A stretch of 64,000 nt of DNA, from contig JAKOPT010000098.1 of the NCBI GenBank assembly GCA_029778715.1, positions 49,184 to 113,183 on the forward strand, in the 5' to 3' direction. The first letter of the stretch is position 1. Every line of letters begins with the position of its first letter. The position numbers and the translations under genes are program-made. The stretch comes from Actinomycetes bacterium (GTDB lineage: Bacteria; Actinomycetota; Actinomycetes; Actinomycetales; Dermatophilaceae). Positions 38,882 through 48,604 of this stretch are shown in pieces. The notes beneath the pieces were generated by a model. That model ran no database searches. It saw nothing but the letters and a program-made list of their open reading frames with translations, and was not told the origin of the DNA.

Positions 38882-39704
38882 TGGGGCTCGCCCCCGCGCC
38901 CGGGCCGTTGCCGGGACGACGCCCGAACCCGGTTTGGCAGGTGCCGTTCACGGGGTCCGAGAGCCGGATGCTGGTGGCCGTCACGGCACCGGTCGAGTCA
39001 TGCGGCCCGGACGCCTGCAGGCATCCGCCGACCTTGACGTCGGTCGCCGCGGCCGTCGCCTGGGTCGTAAAGGTGGTCGACGCGGCATACGTCACGGTGA
39101 TGGTGCTCGCCGGTTGGTTGCCCCGCGCGGCCTGGGTGACCGTGAAGGACCCCGAGCCGACCGAGGCGACCGTCCCGAAAGCGCCGCCGCCGAACCCGCG
39201 CCCGTCGAAGCCACCCGAGCGTGACGGCCGGGGTGAGGGAGTCCCGGCGCCGCCGCTCGGCCCGCCTTGCCCCCCGCCGGGCCCGGCGCACGAGCCGCCA
39301 ACCGGATCGCTGAGCGCCACCGTCGCGGCGTCGATCGACGTGGGCGCGCTCGCCCCACCGTTGGCGGCGTTGCCGCTGCCCGACGTCGCCGCCCGAGCCG
39401 ACACACACTGCCCGACCTTGAGGGCGGCCGCGGTCGCGGGCACGGTCTTGCTGAACGTCGTCTTGTCGTTCCACGTCACCGCCGTCTGCGAGGACGTCGA
39501 CTGGACCTGCGCGGTCGAACCGGTCACCGCGGCGATGAGGCCAGCGGCGCCGGCCCGCTGCCCGCCTCCGCCTTGACCCGAACCAGAACGGGACGCGCTC
39601 GGCGCCGGGGTTGACGCGGAGGAGGAGGAACCGCAGGCACCGAGCGCCAACGCGCCCGTGAGAGCAAGGGCGGCCAACGACACCGTGGAGAGGGTGCGAC
39701 GCAT
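38874..39704 (-). CDS. Secreted lipoprotein with DUF5666-like repeats
   Basis: Lipobox [11 protein letters not shown]; two related segments ([15 protein letters not shown]..., [15 protein letters not shown]...). Confidence 0.75.
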   Translation of the reverse strand: MRRTLSTVSLAALALTGALALGACGSSSSASTPAPSASRSGSGQGGGGQRAGAAGLIAAVTGSTAQVQSTSSQTAVTWNDKTTFSKTVPATAAALKVGQCVSARAATSGSGNAANGGASAPTSIDAATVALSDPVGGSCAGPGGGQGGPSGGAGTPSPRPSRSGGFDGRGFGGGAFGTVASVGSGSFTVTQAARGNQPASTITVTYAASTTFTTQATAAATDVKVGGCLQASGPHDSTGAVTATSIRLSDPVNGTCQTGFGRRPGNGPGAGASPSV

Positions 39705-39742
39705 GGGGGTGTTCCTTTCGAGGACTGACGTATTCATGACGA

Positions 39743-40969
39743 CTATTCGCTGCGGAGCGCGTCGATGGGGGCCAGCCGAGCCGCACGGCTCGCCGGATAG
39801 ACCCCAGCAACCACCCCAATGACGAGGGAGACGACGAGCGCAAGACCGGCCGCGAGCATCGACATCGACACCGGTTGCCCGAGGATCGAGGGCAGGGTGA
39901 GCGCTCCGACGAACCCGAGCGCCAGCCCGAGCACGCCGCCGACCAGCCCGAGCATGGAGGCCTCGACAAGGAACTGGCGCAGGATGACCGACGGGGTCGC
40001 CCCCAGCGCCTTGCGCAACCCGATCTCCCGGATCCGCTCGGTCACCGAGACGAGCATGATGTTCATGACGCCGATGCCGCCGACGAGCAGCGAGATCGCC
40101 GCGATGCCGCCGAGCAAGACGGTGAGAATGTGCGCCGTACTCGTCGCGGTTTGGACGAGCGAGGCCTGGCTCGACACCGTGAAGTCGGCGCTGTTGGCGC
40201 TCACCCCGTGGGTCGACAGGAGGGCGTTGGACGTCTCTTGGTATGCCGCGGAGAGGGTGTCGGCGGACTTGCCCTCGACGTAGATGGTCGAGACCGAGGC
40301 GCCCGACCCGTTGCCGAAGTCGTTGGCGAAGGTCGTCGAGGGGATGACGAGTTGGTCGTCCTGGTCGCCGCCGATCGTCGAGCCCTCGGTGTTGAGCAGC
40401 CCGATGATCGTGAACTGGACGCCACCCACCCCGACGGTCGACCCGACCGGGGAGCGGCTGCCGAACAACTGGCTTGCCGTCGTCGCCCCGATGACCGCGA
40501 CCGGCGAGGCGTTGGTCACCTCGGTCGCCGTGAAGAACCGGCCCTGGTCGATCGATCGCGCGCGCACCGACACCCACGCGGGCGTCGTGCCCACCACGCT
40601 CGTCGTCCAGTTCGTGCCGTTGGCGACGAGCGACTGCTGCGAGGTCGACGCGGGCGCCACGGCGGCAATGTCTGGGGCGATGGCCGGGTCGGCGAGCATC
40701 GCGGCGTCACCGGTCGTCAGGGTCGTCGCACTGCCGCGCCCGCCCCGCAGCCCCGCGAACGACGTCGTGCTGCCCGGGGTGACGACGAGCAGGTTGGACC
40801 CGAGTTTGTCGATTTGGCTGGCGACCTGTTGCTGGGCCCCTTGGCCTAGGCCGACAGTGAGCATGACCGCGGCGATCCCGATGAGGATGCCGAGGACCGT
40901 GAGGGCCGAGCGCATCCGCCGGGTCCGGATCGCGTCGTATGCCGTCCGCACCGTTTCCCACCAACTCAT
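39743..40969 (-). CDS. MacB-like ABC transporter permease
   Basis: MRSALTVLGILIGIAAVMLTVGLGQGAQQQVASQI; GGIGVMNIMLVSVTERIREIGLRKALGATP. Confidence 0.95.
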   Translation of the reverse strand: MSWWETVRTAYDAIRTRRMRSALTVLGILIGIAAVMLTVGLGQGAQQQVASQIDKLGSNLLVVTPGSTTSFAGLRGGRGSATTLTTGDAAMLADPAIAPDIAAVAPASTSQQSLVANGTNWTTSVVGTTPAWVSVRARSIDQGRFFTATEVTNASPVAVIGATTASQLFGSRSPVGSTVGVGGVQFTIIGLLNTEGSTIGGDQDDQLVIPSTTFANDFGNGSGASVSTIYVEGKSADTLSAAYQETSNALLSTHGVSANSADFTVSSQASLVQTATSTAHILTVLLGGIAAISLLVGGIGVMNIMLVSVTERIREIGLRKALGATPSVILRQFLVEASMLGLVGGVLGLALGFVGALTLPSILGQPVSMSMLAAGLALVVSLVIGVVAGVYPASRAARLAPIDALRSE

Positions 40970-41796
40970 CGCGACCCCACCCCCGGGCTCGCCAGGGTCG
41001 GTTCGTGGTCGCCCTCGGTCAGTTGCCCGTCGAAGATCCGGGCCACCCGCGCCGCCTGCTCGGCGACGTCATGTTCGTGGGTGATGAGCACGATGGTCCG
41101 TCCTTGGTCATGCAGTTCGCGGAGCAGGGCGAGCACATCGGCCGTCGAGGTCGAATCGAGGTTGCCCGTGGGTTCGTCGGCGAGGATCAGGCTCGGGGCG
41201 GTCACGAGGGCCCGCGCCACCGACACCCGCTGCTGCTGCCCGCCACTGAGTTCGTTGGGGCGGTGTTCGACCCGGTCGGCGAGCCCGACGCGACCCAGGG
41301 CCTCCAGGGCCCGGGCCTTGCGTTCGGGAGCCGGCACCCCGGCATACACCAAAGGAAGCTCGACGTTGCGCCAGGCCGACAGCGTGGGCAGCAGATTGAA
41401 CTGCTGGAAGACGAACCCAATCTCCTTGTTGCGCACGTGCGCGAGGCGCGCCTCGTCCATGGCGCCGACGTCGTGGCCGGCGAGCCGGTAGGTGCCGGTC
41501 GTCGGCACGTCGAGGCAGCCGAGGATGTGCATGAGGGTCGACTTGCCCGAGCCCGAGGGACCCATGACGGCGAGGTAGTCGCCGCGTTCGACCCGCAGGG
41601 TGACCCCGCGCAGCGCCTCGACCTCGAGGCTGCCCGAGCGGTAGGTCTTACCAACATCGACGAGGTCGAGGATCGCGGTGTCGTCGGCGCCGGCCGAGTC
41701 ATCGGTTGTGGTGTCGGTTGGGGTGTGGGGCCCCGCTTCGTCGGCGCTCACCCACGCCGGAGGTATGCCGTGCGGTCCGTTGGTCATGGCGTTCAC
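40966..41796 (-). CDS. ABC transporter ATP-binding protein (MacB/LolD type)
   Basis: GDYLAVMGPSGSGKSTLMHILGCLD, NELSGGQQQRVSVARALVTAPSLILADEPTGNLDS. Confidence 0.97.
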   Translation of the reverse strand: MNAMTNGPHGIPPAWVSADEAGPHTPTDTTTDDSAGADDTAILDLVDVGKTYRSGSLEVEALRGVTLRVERGDYLAVMGPSGSGKSTLMHILGCLDVPTTGTYRLAGHDVGAMDEARLAHVRNKEIGFVFQQFNLLPTLSAWRNVELPLVYAGVPAPERKARALEALGRVGLADRVEHRPNELSGGQQQRVSVARALVTAPSLILADEPTGNLDSTSTADVLALLRELHDQGRTIVLITHEHDVAEQAARVARIFDGQLTEGDHEPTLASPGVGSR

Positions 41797-43166
41797 CCGC
41801 GTCCGCCGGTGCCGCCGGTGCCGCCGGTGCCGCCGGTGCCACCGTTCCGGTTGCCGGTGCCGCCGCCGGTCCCGCCGAAGCCACCACCGATGCCGCCGAG
41901 CCCTCCGCCCCCGGAGGTGCCGCCGCTGCTGGAGGACCGGGTGAACGTCGGGAGGACGACCTGGTCACCGTCGTTCAGGCCCTTGGTGATTTCCGTCTGG
42001 TTCCCGAAGAGCCGCCCGAGCGTGACCGGAACGTTGGTCTCCTTGCCGTCCTTGAGGACGGTGACCGTCGAGGTTGAGCCGCTGGAGGAGATCGCCATCG
42101 TCGGCACGGTGAGGACGTCGTCGAGTTGGGCGGTGATGATCGAGACGTTGGCCCCGGTGCCGTAGTAGAGGCCCTGCTGCGCGCCGGTGATGGCGATGGT
42201 CACCGGGAAGGTGCTCGTGCCACTCGAACTCGACGAGGCAATGAGACCGATGGTCGACACGGTGCCGAAGAGGGGCTGGCGGGAGCCGTTGGGGGTGATC
42301 TGCGCCTGGAGGCCGGCCTTGAGAGACGCGAGGTCGGAACTGGCCACCTGCGCGTTGACGTTCCACGCCGAGGTGTTGATGACGACGATCGCCGACGAGG
42401 AGCCCGACGACGAGGACCCGGAGTTGGTTGACCCCCCGGAACTGGTGCCACCGGCAGCGCTCCCGCTCCCCGAGCGTCCGGCTCCCGAAGCACTGGACCC
42501 GGACGCCGACACGGTCGAGGCGGTGCCACTCGCCCCGATCTGGCTGCCGACCTGGACGTTGACCGCCGCAACGACGCCGGCGATCGGCGAGGTCAAGGTC
42601 GCCGCAGCCAGTGACTGCCGCGCGGACGCCAGTTTGGTCTGCGCGGCCACGAGTTGGGCCTGGGCGGAGGCCGAGGTGGCGGTCGTGGTGGCGGCGTTGA
42701 CGGCGGTTTGGGCCGCGGACACCGACGCCTGGGCGAGATTGACCTGCTGTTGCAGGGTGCTCGGGTCGAGGGTCGCGAGCGTCTGCCCCGCGGTGACGGT
42801 CTGGCCCACGGTCACGGGGACGCTCGTCACGGTGCCGCTCGCCTGGAAGGCCAGATCGCTCTCGGTCGCGGGGATGATCGTCCCGGTCGCCGACACCGAC
42901 TGTTCGACGGTGCCGTGCTGCAGGGTCACCGTGCGCGGCGCCGCCGTCGTCGCCGCGGACCGGCTGCGCCAAACCCAGACAACCCCTACGGCGACGACGA
43001 GCAAGACGGCGAGCGTCAACACGAGCGCCCGGCCCCGCGGCATACGAAGCCGGCGACGCGACCTCGAACGGGAGGCGGGCGGACGCGCCGACGGATCGAC
43101 GGACAATTCAGGTGCGGACTCGGACACTCCGGGGCTCCCTGCGCGACGTCGTTGCGGAGATGACAT
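41793..43166 (-). CDS. RND/MacA-type efflux adaptor subunit
   Basis: QSVSATGTIIPATESDLAFQASGTVTSVPVTVGQTVTAGQTLATLDPSTLQQQ; overlaps the ABC ATPase start. Confidence 0.92.
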   Translation of the reverse strand: MSSPQRRRAGSPGVSESAPELSVDPSARPPASRSRSRRRLRMPRGRALVLTLAVLLVVAVGVVWVWRSRSAATTAAPRTVTLQHGTVEQSVSATGTIIPATESDLAFQASGTVTSVPVTVGQTVTAGQTLATLDPSTLQQQVNLAQASVSAAQTAVNAATTTATSASAQAQLVAAQTKLASARQSLAAATLTSPIAGVVAAVNVQVGSQIGASGTASTVSASGSSASGAGRSGSGSAAGGTSSGGSTNSGSSSSGSSSAIVVINTSAWNVNAQVASSDLASLKAGLQAQITPNGSRQPLFGTVSTIGLIASSSSSGTSTFPVTIAITGAQQGLYYGTGANVSIITAQLDDVLTVPTMAISSSGSTSTVTVLKDGKETNVPVTLGRLFGNQTEITKGLNDGDQVVLPTFTRSSSSGGTSGGGGLGGIGGGFGGTGGGTGNRNGGTGGTGGTGGTGGRG

Positions 43167-43291
43167 CGAGACGCTATGAGGGTCCGCTCAACGGTTCCTA
43201 TGGCGAACCTATCAACGCCATGAGTGTTGTCTGAGAAAAGCCTGGGACGGGCGACGCGCGCCCCACTCCCACGGAGTGATCAAACCGGTCG

Positions 43292-44188
43292 TCAGCGGGC
43301 CGCGGCCTCCGCGCGCAGGCGGGCGGCGAGGTCGTCGTCGACGGTCTCGAAGAAGGTGCCCACCACCTCGTCGAGGTGATCCAGGCTCTCGGCGCAGAAC
43401 AGGATGGGCTGGTAGGTCGTGATGTCGTAGGCCAGCGTACCCATGGCGGCGAGGTCGAGCGGGCGATGCTCCATGTGCCCGAACTCGTCCATCTCCCCGA
43501 AACTCGACAAGATCCCGGCACCGTACGCCTTGACCTCGCCATGCTCGCGGATGACCCCGAACTCCATGGTGAACCAGAAGACGTCGGCGACGAACTTGAG
43601 CGCGTCCGGGGTCTCCAGGCGCGCCCCCGCCGCCCCGGCCGCTGCCGTGAGCGCGGCAAACCGCGGCGAGGCCAACTGGTTGGCGTGCCCGATGACCTCG
43701 TGGATGATGTCCGGCTCGGGGGTGTAGAGCGGTTCGCTCGCGTGCCGCAGGTATTGCGTCGAGTTGAACACCCGCTGCCCCAGGTCGGCGTAGAACTCGC
43801 GCAGCGGCACCAATCCCGGCGCGGCGACGTACGTCCAGCCGGTCAGTGGGTGGAGCGCGGCAGTCACCTCGGCCAGTTGGGGCACCCGGTCGGTCGGCAG
43901 CCCGAGCCGGGCCTTGGCGTCGAGGTACTCGCTGTGGGCGTACTTCTGGTGCTTGGGCGCGAGGTGTTCGCTGGCCACCGCCCACACCCCGTCCTCGACC
44001 GCCGTGTAGTCGATGACCGGCACCGGGGCGCCGCCGTCGCGGTCCCAGTCGAGGGCGGCCCGGGCGATCGCGCCGCGGCGGGCGACATAGGCCGCGTCGG
44101 CGCGCCCGGGGTGGTTGTCGGCGAGGTGCACTTCGACCACGCCATCGTCCGTGGTCACCGCCGAATACAGCCGTCCGTCGTCCAACAT
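43292..44188 (-). CDS. phhA: Phenylalanine 4-monooxygenase (aromatic amino acid hydroxylase)
   Basis: EPDIIHEVIGHANQLASPRFA His-Fe motif, FWFTMEFGVIREHGEVKAYGAGILSS; upstream in-frame starts to 44308. Confidence 0.93.
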   Translation of the reverse strand: MLDDGRLYSAVTTDDGVVEVHLADNHPGRADAAYVARRGAIARAALDWDRDGGAPVPVIDYTAVEDGVWAVASEHLAPKHQKYAHSEYLDAKARLGLPTDRVPQLAEVTAALHPLTGWTYVAAPGLVPLREFYADLGQRVFNSTQYLRHASEPLYTPEPDIIHEVIGHANQLASPRFAALTAAAGAAGARLETPDALKFVADVFWFTMEFGVIREHGEVKAYGAGILSSFGEMDEFGHMEHRPLDLAAMGTLAYDITTYQPILFCAESLDHLDEVVGTFFETVDDDLAARLRAEAAAR

Positions 44189-44491
44189 GGTCCCCACCTC
44201 TTCGTGGTCGCATCGGGTCCCCACGACGTTGCGGGGTTCGCACCAAGGAAGCAGAAACTCTCCGGTAGTGGAACCGTTGTCGCTCACCCTGGGCACAGGG
44301 CCCAGCAATTCGCCGGTATGCCGCGGGGCCGGCTACACAGTTTGCTCACCCCCGACGTGACCCGTCCCACACGCCGCTCGTCGCGCCAGGCCGCACGCCC
44401 GCGGCATCCGGTCCCGGTGCGCTTGCCCGCACACCGCGCCGACCGGAAGAGTGGAACGTGACGCACGCCACTCAAGCCCCGGGAGATCGCC

Positions 44492-46465
44492 GTGACCGAA
44501 GACAACCTGAGCAGCCACCTCGACCGCGCCTCGCTGGCCCCCGACCCCGAGTTCACCGCCCACGCCAACGGCACCCAGGCGATGTATGCCGAGGCCGAGG
44601 CCGACCACGAAGGCTTCTGGGCGCGCCAGGCGCGCGAGCGCATCACCTGGGCCCGCGACTTCGACCAGGTCCTCGACTGGAGCAACGCGCCATTCGCCCA
44701 GTGGTTCGTCGGCGGCGAACTCAACGTCGCCTACAACTGCGTCGACCGGCACGTCGAGGCCGGGCGCGGCGACAAGGTCGCCTTCCATTTCGAGGGCGAC
44801 CAAGGCGACACCCGCACCATCACGTATGCCGATCTGCTCGCCGAGGTCTGCAAGACGGCGAACACGCTCGCCTCCCTCGGGGTCGGCAAGGGCGACACGG
44901 TGGCGATCTACATGCCGATGATCCCCGAGACGGTGTTCACCATGCTCGCCTGCGCCCGGATCGGTGCACCGCACTCGGTGATCTTCGGCGGGTTCTCCGC
45001 CGAAGCCCTGCACACCCGGATCGCCGACGCCAACGCCAAACTCGTCGTGACCACCGACGGGCAGTGGCGGCGCGGGAAGCCGGCGCCGTTGAAGATGGCG
45101 GTCGACGAGGCGGTCGACCACGGCGGGGCCGTGTCCCCGGTCGAGAAGGTGCTCGTCGTGCAGCGCACCGGGATCGAGGTCCGGTGGACCGAGGGGCGCG
45201 ATGTCTGGTGGCACGACGTCCAGCCGGGGCAATCGAGCACCCATGAGGCGGTGCCGCACGACGCCGAGCACCCGCTGTTCATCCTCTACACCTCGGGCAC
45301 GACCGGGAAACCCAAGGGGATCTTCCACACGACGGGCGGCTATCTCACCCAGGCGGCATACACCAACGCCGTGGTCCACGACGTCCACCCGGAGACCGAC
45401 GTCTACTGGTGCACGGCCGACGTCGGCTGGGTGACCGGGCACTCCTACATCGTCTACGGGCCGCTGGCCAACGGAGCCACCCAGGTGCTCTTCGAGGGCA
45501 CGCCGGACACCCCCCACCAGGGGCGGTGGTGGGAGATCGTCGAGAAGTACGGCGTGACGATCCTCTACACGGCGCCGACCGCTATCCGCACCTTCATGAA
45601 GTGGGGGCATGACATCCCGGAGCGCTTCGACTTGTCCACGATCCGGGTGCTCGGGTCGGTCGGGGAGCCGATCAACCCCGAGGCGTGGCTGTGGTACCGC
45701 AAGTACATCGGTGGCGACCGGGCCCCAATCGTCGACACCTGGTGGCAGACGGAGACCGGGGCGATCATGATTTCGCCGCTCCCGGGCGTGACGACCCTGG
45801 AGCCGGGGTCGGCGCAGCGTCCCATCCCTGGGGTGTCGGCGGAGATCCTCGACGACGAGGGGCACCCGTTCACCGAGCCCGAGAAGGTGGGCTACCTCGT
45901 GCTCACCAAGCCCTGGCCCTCGATGCTCCGAGGCATCTGGGGCGACCCGGACCGCTATGTCGACACGTACTGGCACCGGTTCGGGCCGGAGTACTACTTC
46001 GCCGGCGACGGCGCGAAATATGACGCGAACGGCAACATCTGGCTGCTCGGGCGGGTCGATGACGTCATGAACGTCTCGGGCCACCGGTTGTCGACGGCCG
46101 AGATCGAGTCGGCGCTGGTGTCGCACCACGCGGTCGCGGAGGCGGCGGTCGTCGGCGCCTCGGACGAGACGACCGGGCAGGCCGTCGTGGCGTTCGTCAT
46201 CTTGCGCTCCGAGGCGACCGACGAGGCGGCCGCCGACGAGGACGGCATGATCGCCTCGCTGCGCAACCACGTGGCCAAGGAGATCGGCCCGATCGCCAAG
46301 CCCCGCTCGGTCATGGTGGTGCCGGAACTGCCCAAGACCCGGTCGGGCAAGATCATGCGCCGCCTGCTCAAGGATGTCGCAGAGGGCCGTGACATCGGGG
46401 ACGCGACGACTCTCGCCGACTCCTCGGTCATGGCGCTGATCGCCAAGGGCCTCGGCAAGGGCTGA
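44492..46465 (+). CDS. acs: Acetyl-CoA synthetase
   Basis: LFILYTSGTTGKPKGIFHTTGGYLTQAAYT, DVYWCTADVGWVTGHSYIVYGPL, KTRSGKIMRRLLK. Confidence 0.97.
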   Translation: MTEDNLSSHLDRASLAPDPEFTAHANGTQAMYAEAEADHEGFWARQARERITWARDFDQVLDWSNAPFAQWFVGGELNVAYNCVDRHVEAGRGDKVAFHFEGDQGDTRTITYADLLAEVCKTANTLASLGVGKGDTVAIYMPMIPETVFTMLACARIGAPHSVIFGGFSAEALHTRIADANAKLVVTTDGQWRRGKPAPLKMAVDEAVDHGGAVSPVEKVLVVQRTGIEVRWTEGRDVWWHDVQPGQSSTHEAVPHDAEHPLFILYTSGTTGKPKGIFHTTGGYLTQAAYTNAVVHDVHPETDVYWCTADVGWVTGHSYIVYGPLANGATQVLFEGTPDTPHQGRWWEIVEKYGVTILYTAPTAIRTFMKWGHDIPERFDLSTIRVLGSVGEPINPEAWLWYRKYIGGDRAPIVDTWWQTETGAIMISPLPGVTTLEPGSAQRPIPGVSAEILDDEGHPFTEPEKVGYLVLTKPWPSMLRGIWGDPDRYVDTYWHRFGPEYYFAGDGAKYDANGNIWLLGRVDDVMNVSGHRLSTAEIESALVSHHAVAEAAVVGASDETTGQAVVAFVILRSEATDEAAADEDGMIASLRNHVAKEIGPIAKPRSVMVVPELPKTRSGKIMRRLLKDVAEGRDIGDATTLADSSVMALIAKGLGKG

Positions 46466-46638
46466 CCCGCGGCCCGAGCCGCGCCACCTGCCGCCCGGGC
46501 GGGACGAAGTGACCCACATGGGCATCTTGTCCCGCCCGGGCGCGTCAGCGCCGTCGATAGAGTGGAGCGGCGAGCCCGCACGAGCGCCAGCACGCGTTCC
46601 GGGCCCACCGACCCCGTTCCCGACCCGCCGAGGAAACC

Positions 46639-48000
46639 ATGGTCTTGCCGACGTTGCGCCGCCGCCTGTTCACCCGGTCGACGCTGGGCGAGACGACCTT
46701 CGTCGCCGATGTCCTCCGCAAGGAAACCATCGGCGGCGCCCTCTTGCTCGGTGCCGCCCTTGCGGCGCTGATCTGGGCCAACTCCCCGTGGCGCGAGAGT
46801 TACGTGGCGCTGCGCAGCTTCACGGTCGGCGTCGACGTGGCCCACCTCCAGCTCAGTCTTGGCGCCTGGGCGGCCGACGGGCTGCTCGCCATCTTCTTCT
46901 TCGTCGCCGGGCTCGAACTCAAACGCGAGTTCCTCGTCGGTGACCTCACCTCCCCCGCCAAGGCCGCCGTCCCGGTCCTCGCCGCTGTCGGCGGCGTGGT
47001 CGTCCCGGCACTCGTCTTCCTCATCACCATCCGCGTCCTCGGCGCCGACGGCGATGCGGCCACCGGCTGGGCCATCCCCACTGCCACCGATATCGCGTTC
47101 GCGCTGGCCGTCCTGGCCGTGCTCGGCTCCCACCTGCCCTCGGCGCTGCGCTCCTTCCTGCTCACGCTGGCCGTGGTCGACGACCTCATCGCCATCACGA
47201 TCATCGCGCTCTTCTACACCAAGCAGTTGAGCATCCTCCCCCTCCTCGCCGCGCTCATCCCGTTGCTCCTCTTCACGGCCCTGGTCCAACGGCGGATCAC
47301 CCGGTGGTGGCTCCTCCTCCCCCTCGCGCTGGCCACCTGGGTGCTCGTTCTCAACTCCGGCGTTCACGCCACCGTCGCCGGCGTCCTCCTCGGGCTGGTC
47401 GTCCCGGTCCGCCCCCGGTCCCGCGAGTCGCGCTTCGCCCAGGCCGCCCGCGTCCCCACCTTGCCCTCCGACACCGACGTCGCCCACCGGTTCGAACATC
47501 GCATGCGTCCCATCTCCGCCGGGGTGGCCGTGCCGGTGTTCGCGTTCTTCGCCTCCGGGGTCACCCTCGTCGGCGGCGCGTTGGGCGAGGTCGTCAAGGA
47601 TCCGGTGGCCATCGGGGTCATCGCCGGCCTCGTCGTCGGCAAGGTCATCGGGGTGTTCGGCTCGACCTACCTGCTCGCCAAGTTCACCCGGGCCGAACTC
47701 GACGACGATCTCGCCTGGACCGACATCATCGGTCTGTCGTTCCTCACCGGCATCGGCTTCACCGTTTCCTTGCTCGTCGGCGAACTCGCCTTCGGTGCCG
47801 GCAGTGACCGCGACGACCACGTCAAGGCCGGCATCCTCATCGGGACCCTCGTCGCCGCCGTGCTCGCCGCCGTAGTCCTGCGCACCCGCAACGCCGTCTA
47901 CCGGCGGATCGAGGAACTGGAGACGCGCGACGACGACGGGGACGGCATACCGGACGTCTTTGCGAAGGCACCCCCCGGTATGCCGCCCGCGGCCCAGTAA
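46639..48000 (+). CDS. nhaA: Na+/H+ antiporter NhaA
   Basis: [61 protein letters not shown]. Confidence 0.97.
   Translation: MVLPTLRRRLFTRSTLGETTFVADVLRKETIGGALLLGAALAALIWANSPWRESYVALRSFTVGVDVAHLQLSLGAWAADGLLAIFFFVAGLELKREFLVGDLTSPAKAAVPVLAAVGGVVVPALVFLITIRVLGADGDAATGWAIPTATDIAFALAVLAVLGSHLPSALRSFLLTLAVVDDLIAITIIALFYTKQLSILPLLAALIPLLLFTALVQRRITRWWLLLPLALATWVLVLNSGVHATVAGVLLGLVVPVRPRSRESRFAQAARVPTLPSDTDVAHRFEHRMRPISAGVAVPVFAFFASGVTLVGGALGEVVKDPVAIGVIAGLVVGKVIGVFGSTYLLAKFTRAELDDDLAWTDIIGLSFLTGIGFTVSLLVGELAFGAGSDRDDHVKAGILIGTLVAAVLAAVVLRTRNAVYRRIEELETRDDDGDGIPDVFAKAPPGMPPAAQ
47943..47985. repeat. Inverted pair of the GTATGCCG motif at the 3' end of nhaA
   Basis: CGGCATACCGG ... CCGGTATGCCG, 11-bp arms, 21-nt spacer. 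Confidence 0.75.
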
Positions 48001-48054
48001 GGTGACCACAGACCCTGGTGGCGCCTGACGCCGCCCGCTGAGGAAGGCATCGAC

Positions 48055-48588
48055 ATGACCGTTGAGGACCGCACCGGATCCCGGACGATCGGGCAGCTCG
48101 TCGCCGATGCGAGCAGCGACGTGCAGGGCTTGGTCCGCAGTGAGATTGCGCTGGCCAAGGCCGAGGTCCAGCAGGGGGTCAAGACTCTCGGCAAGGGTGC
48201 GGGGCTGCTCGGCGCTGCCGGGTTCGTCGCCCTCATCGCGCTGATCTTCCTCTTTCACACCATGGCGCAGACCATCGCGATCTGGTTGCCGCAGTGGGCG
48301 AGTTACCTGATCGTCACCGGGTTCCTCTTCCTCGTCGCCGCGGTGTTGGCGCTCGTGGGCCGCTCGGCGCTGCGCTCGGCCAAACCGGTGCCGGAGCGGG
48401 CCATCGCGCAGGCGCAGGAGACGATCGTGCAGGCCCAGCAGACGCTGTCCGAGATCATCCCGCAGGTGCCGGCGCCGGCTCCCGGGCCAGGGGCGGCGGC
48501 CAAGCCGGCGCCGCTGCCCACCCCGACCGCCGCCCAGAGCGCGGCGGCCCAATCCGCCGCCGGGCAGCGGGCCACCCCCGGCCGGTAA
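48055..48588 (+). CDS. Phage holin-like / DUF1469 membrane protein
   Basis: SDVQGLVRSEIALAKAEVQQGVKTLGKGAGLLGAAGFVALIALIFLFHTMAQTIAIWLPQWASYL. Confidence 0.85.
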   Translation: MTVEDRTGSRTIGQLVADASSDVQGLVRSEIALAKAEVQQGVKTLGKGAGLLGAAGFVALIALIFLFHTMAQTIAIWLPQWASYLIVTGFLFLVAAVLALVGRSALRSAKPVPERAIAQAQETIVQAQQTLSEIIPQVPAPAPGPGAAAKPAPLPTPTAAQSAAAQSAAGQRATPGR

Positions 48589-48604
48589 CGCGCCGCCTCG
48601 GTCG

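Noticed and set aside
44333-46525. 730-aa minus-strand ORF
   Set aside because: Antisense to acs, which has clear domain motifs.
45994-48552. 852-aa minus-strand ORF
   Set aside because: Antisense to nhaA and the DUF1469-like gene; low-complexity Gly/Asp/Glu content and no family signature.
48055-48588. Prophage remnant (holin-like annotation)
   Set aside because: No other phage genes nearby; DUF1469/holin-like membrane proteins are common housekeeping genes in actinobacteria.
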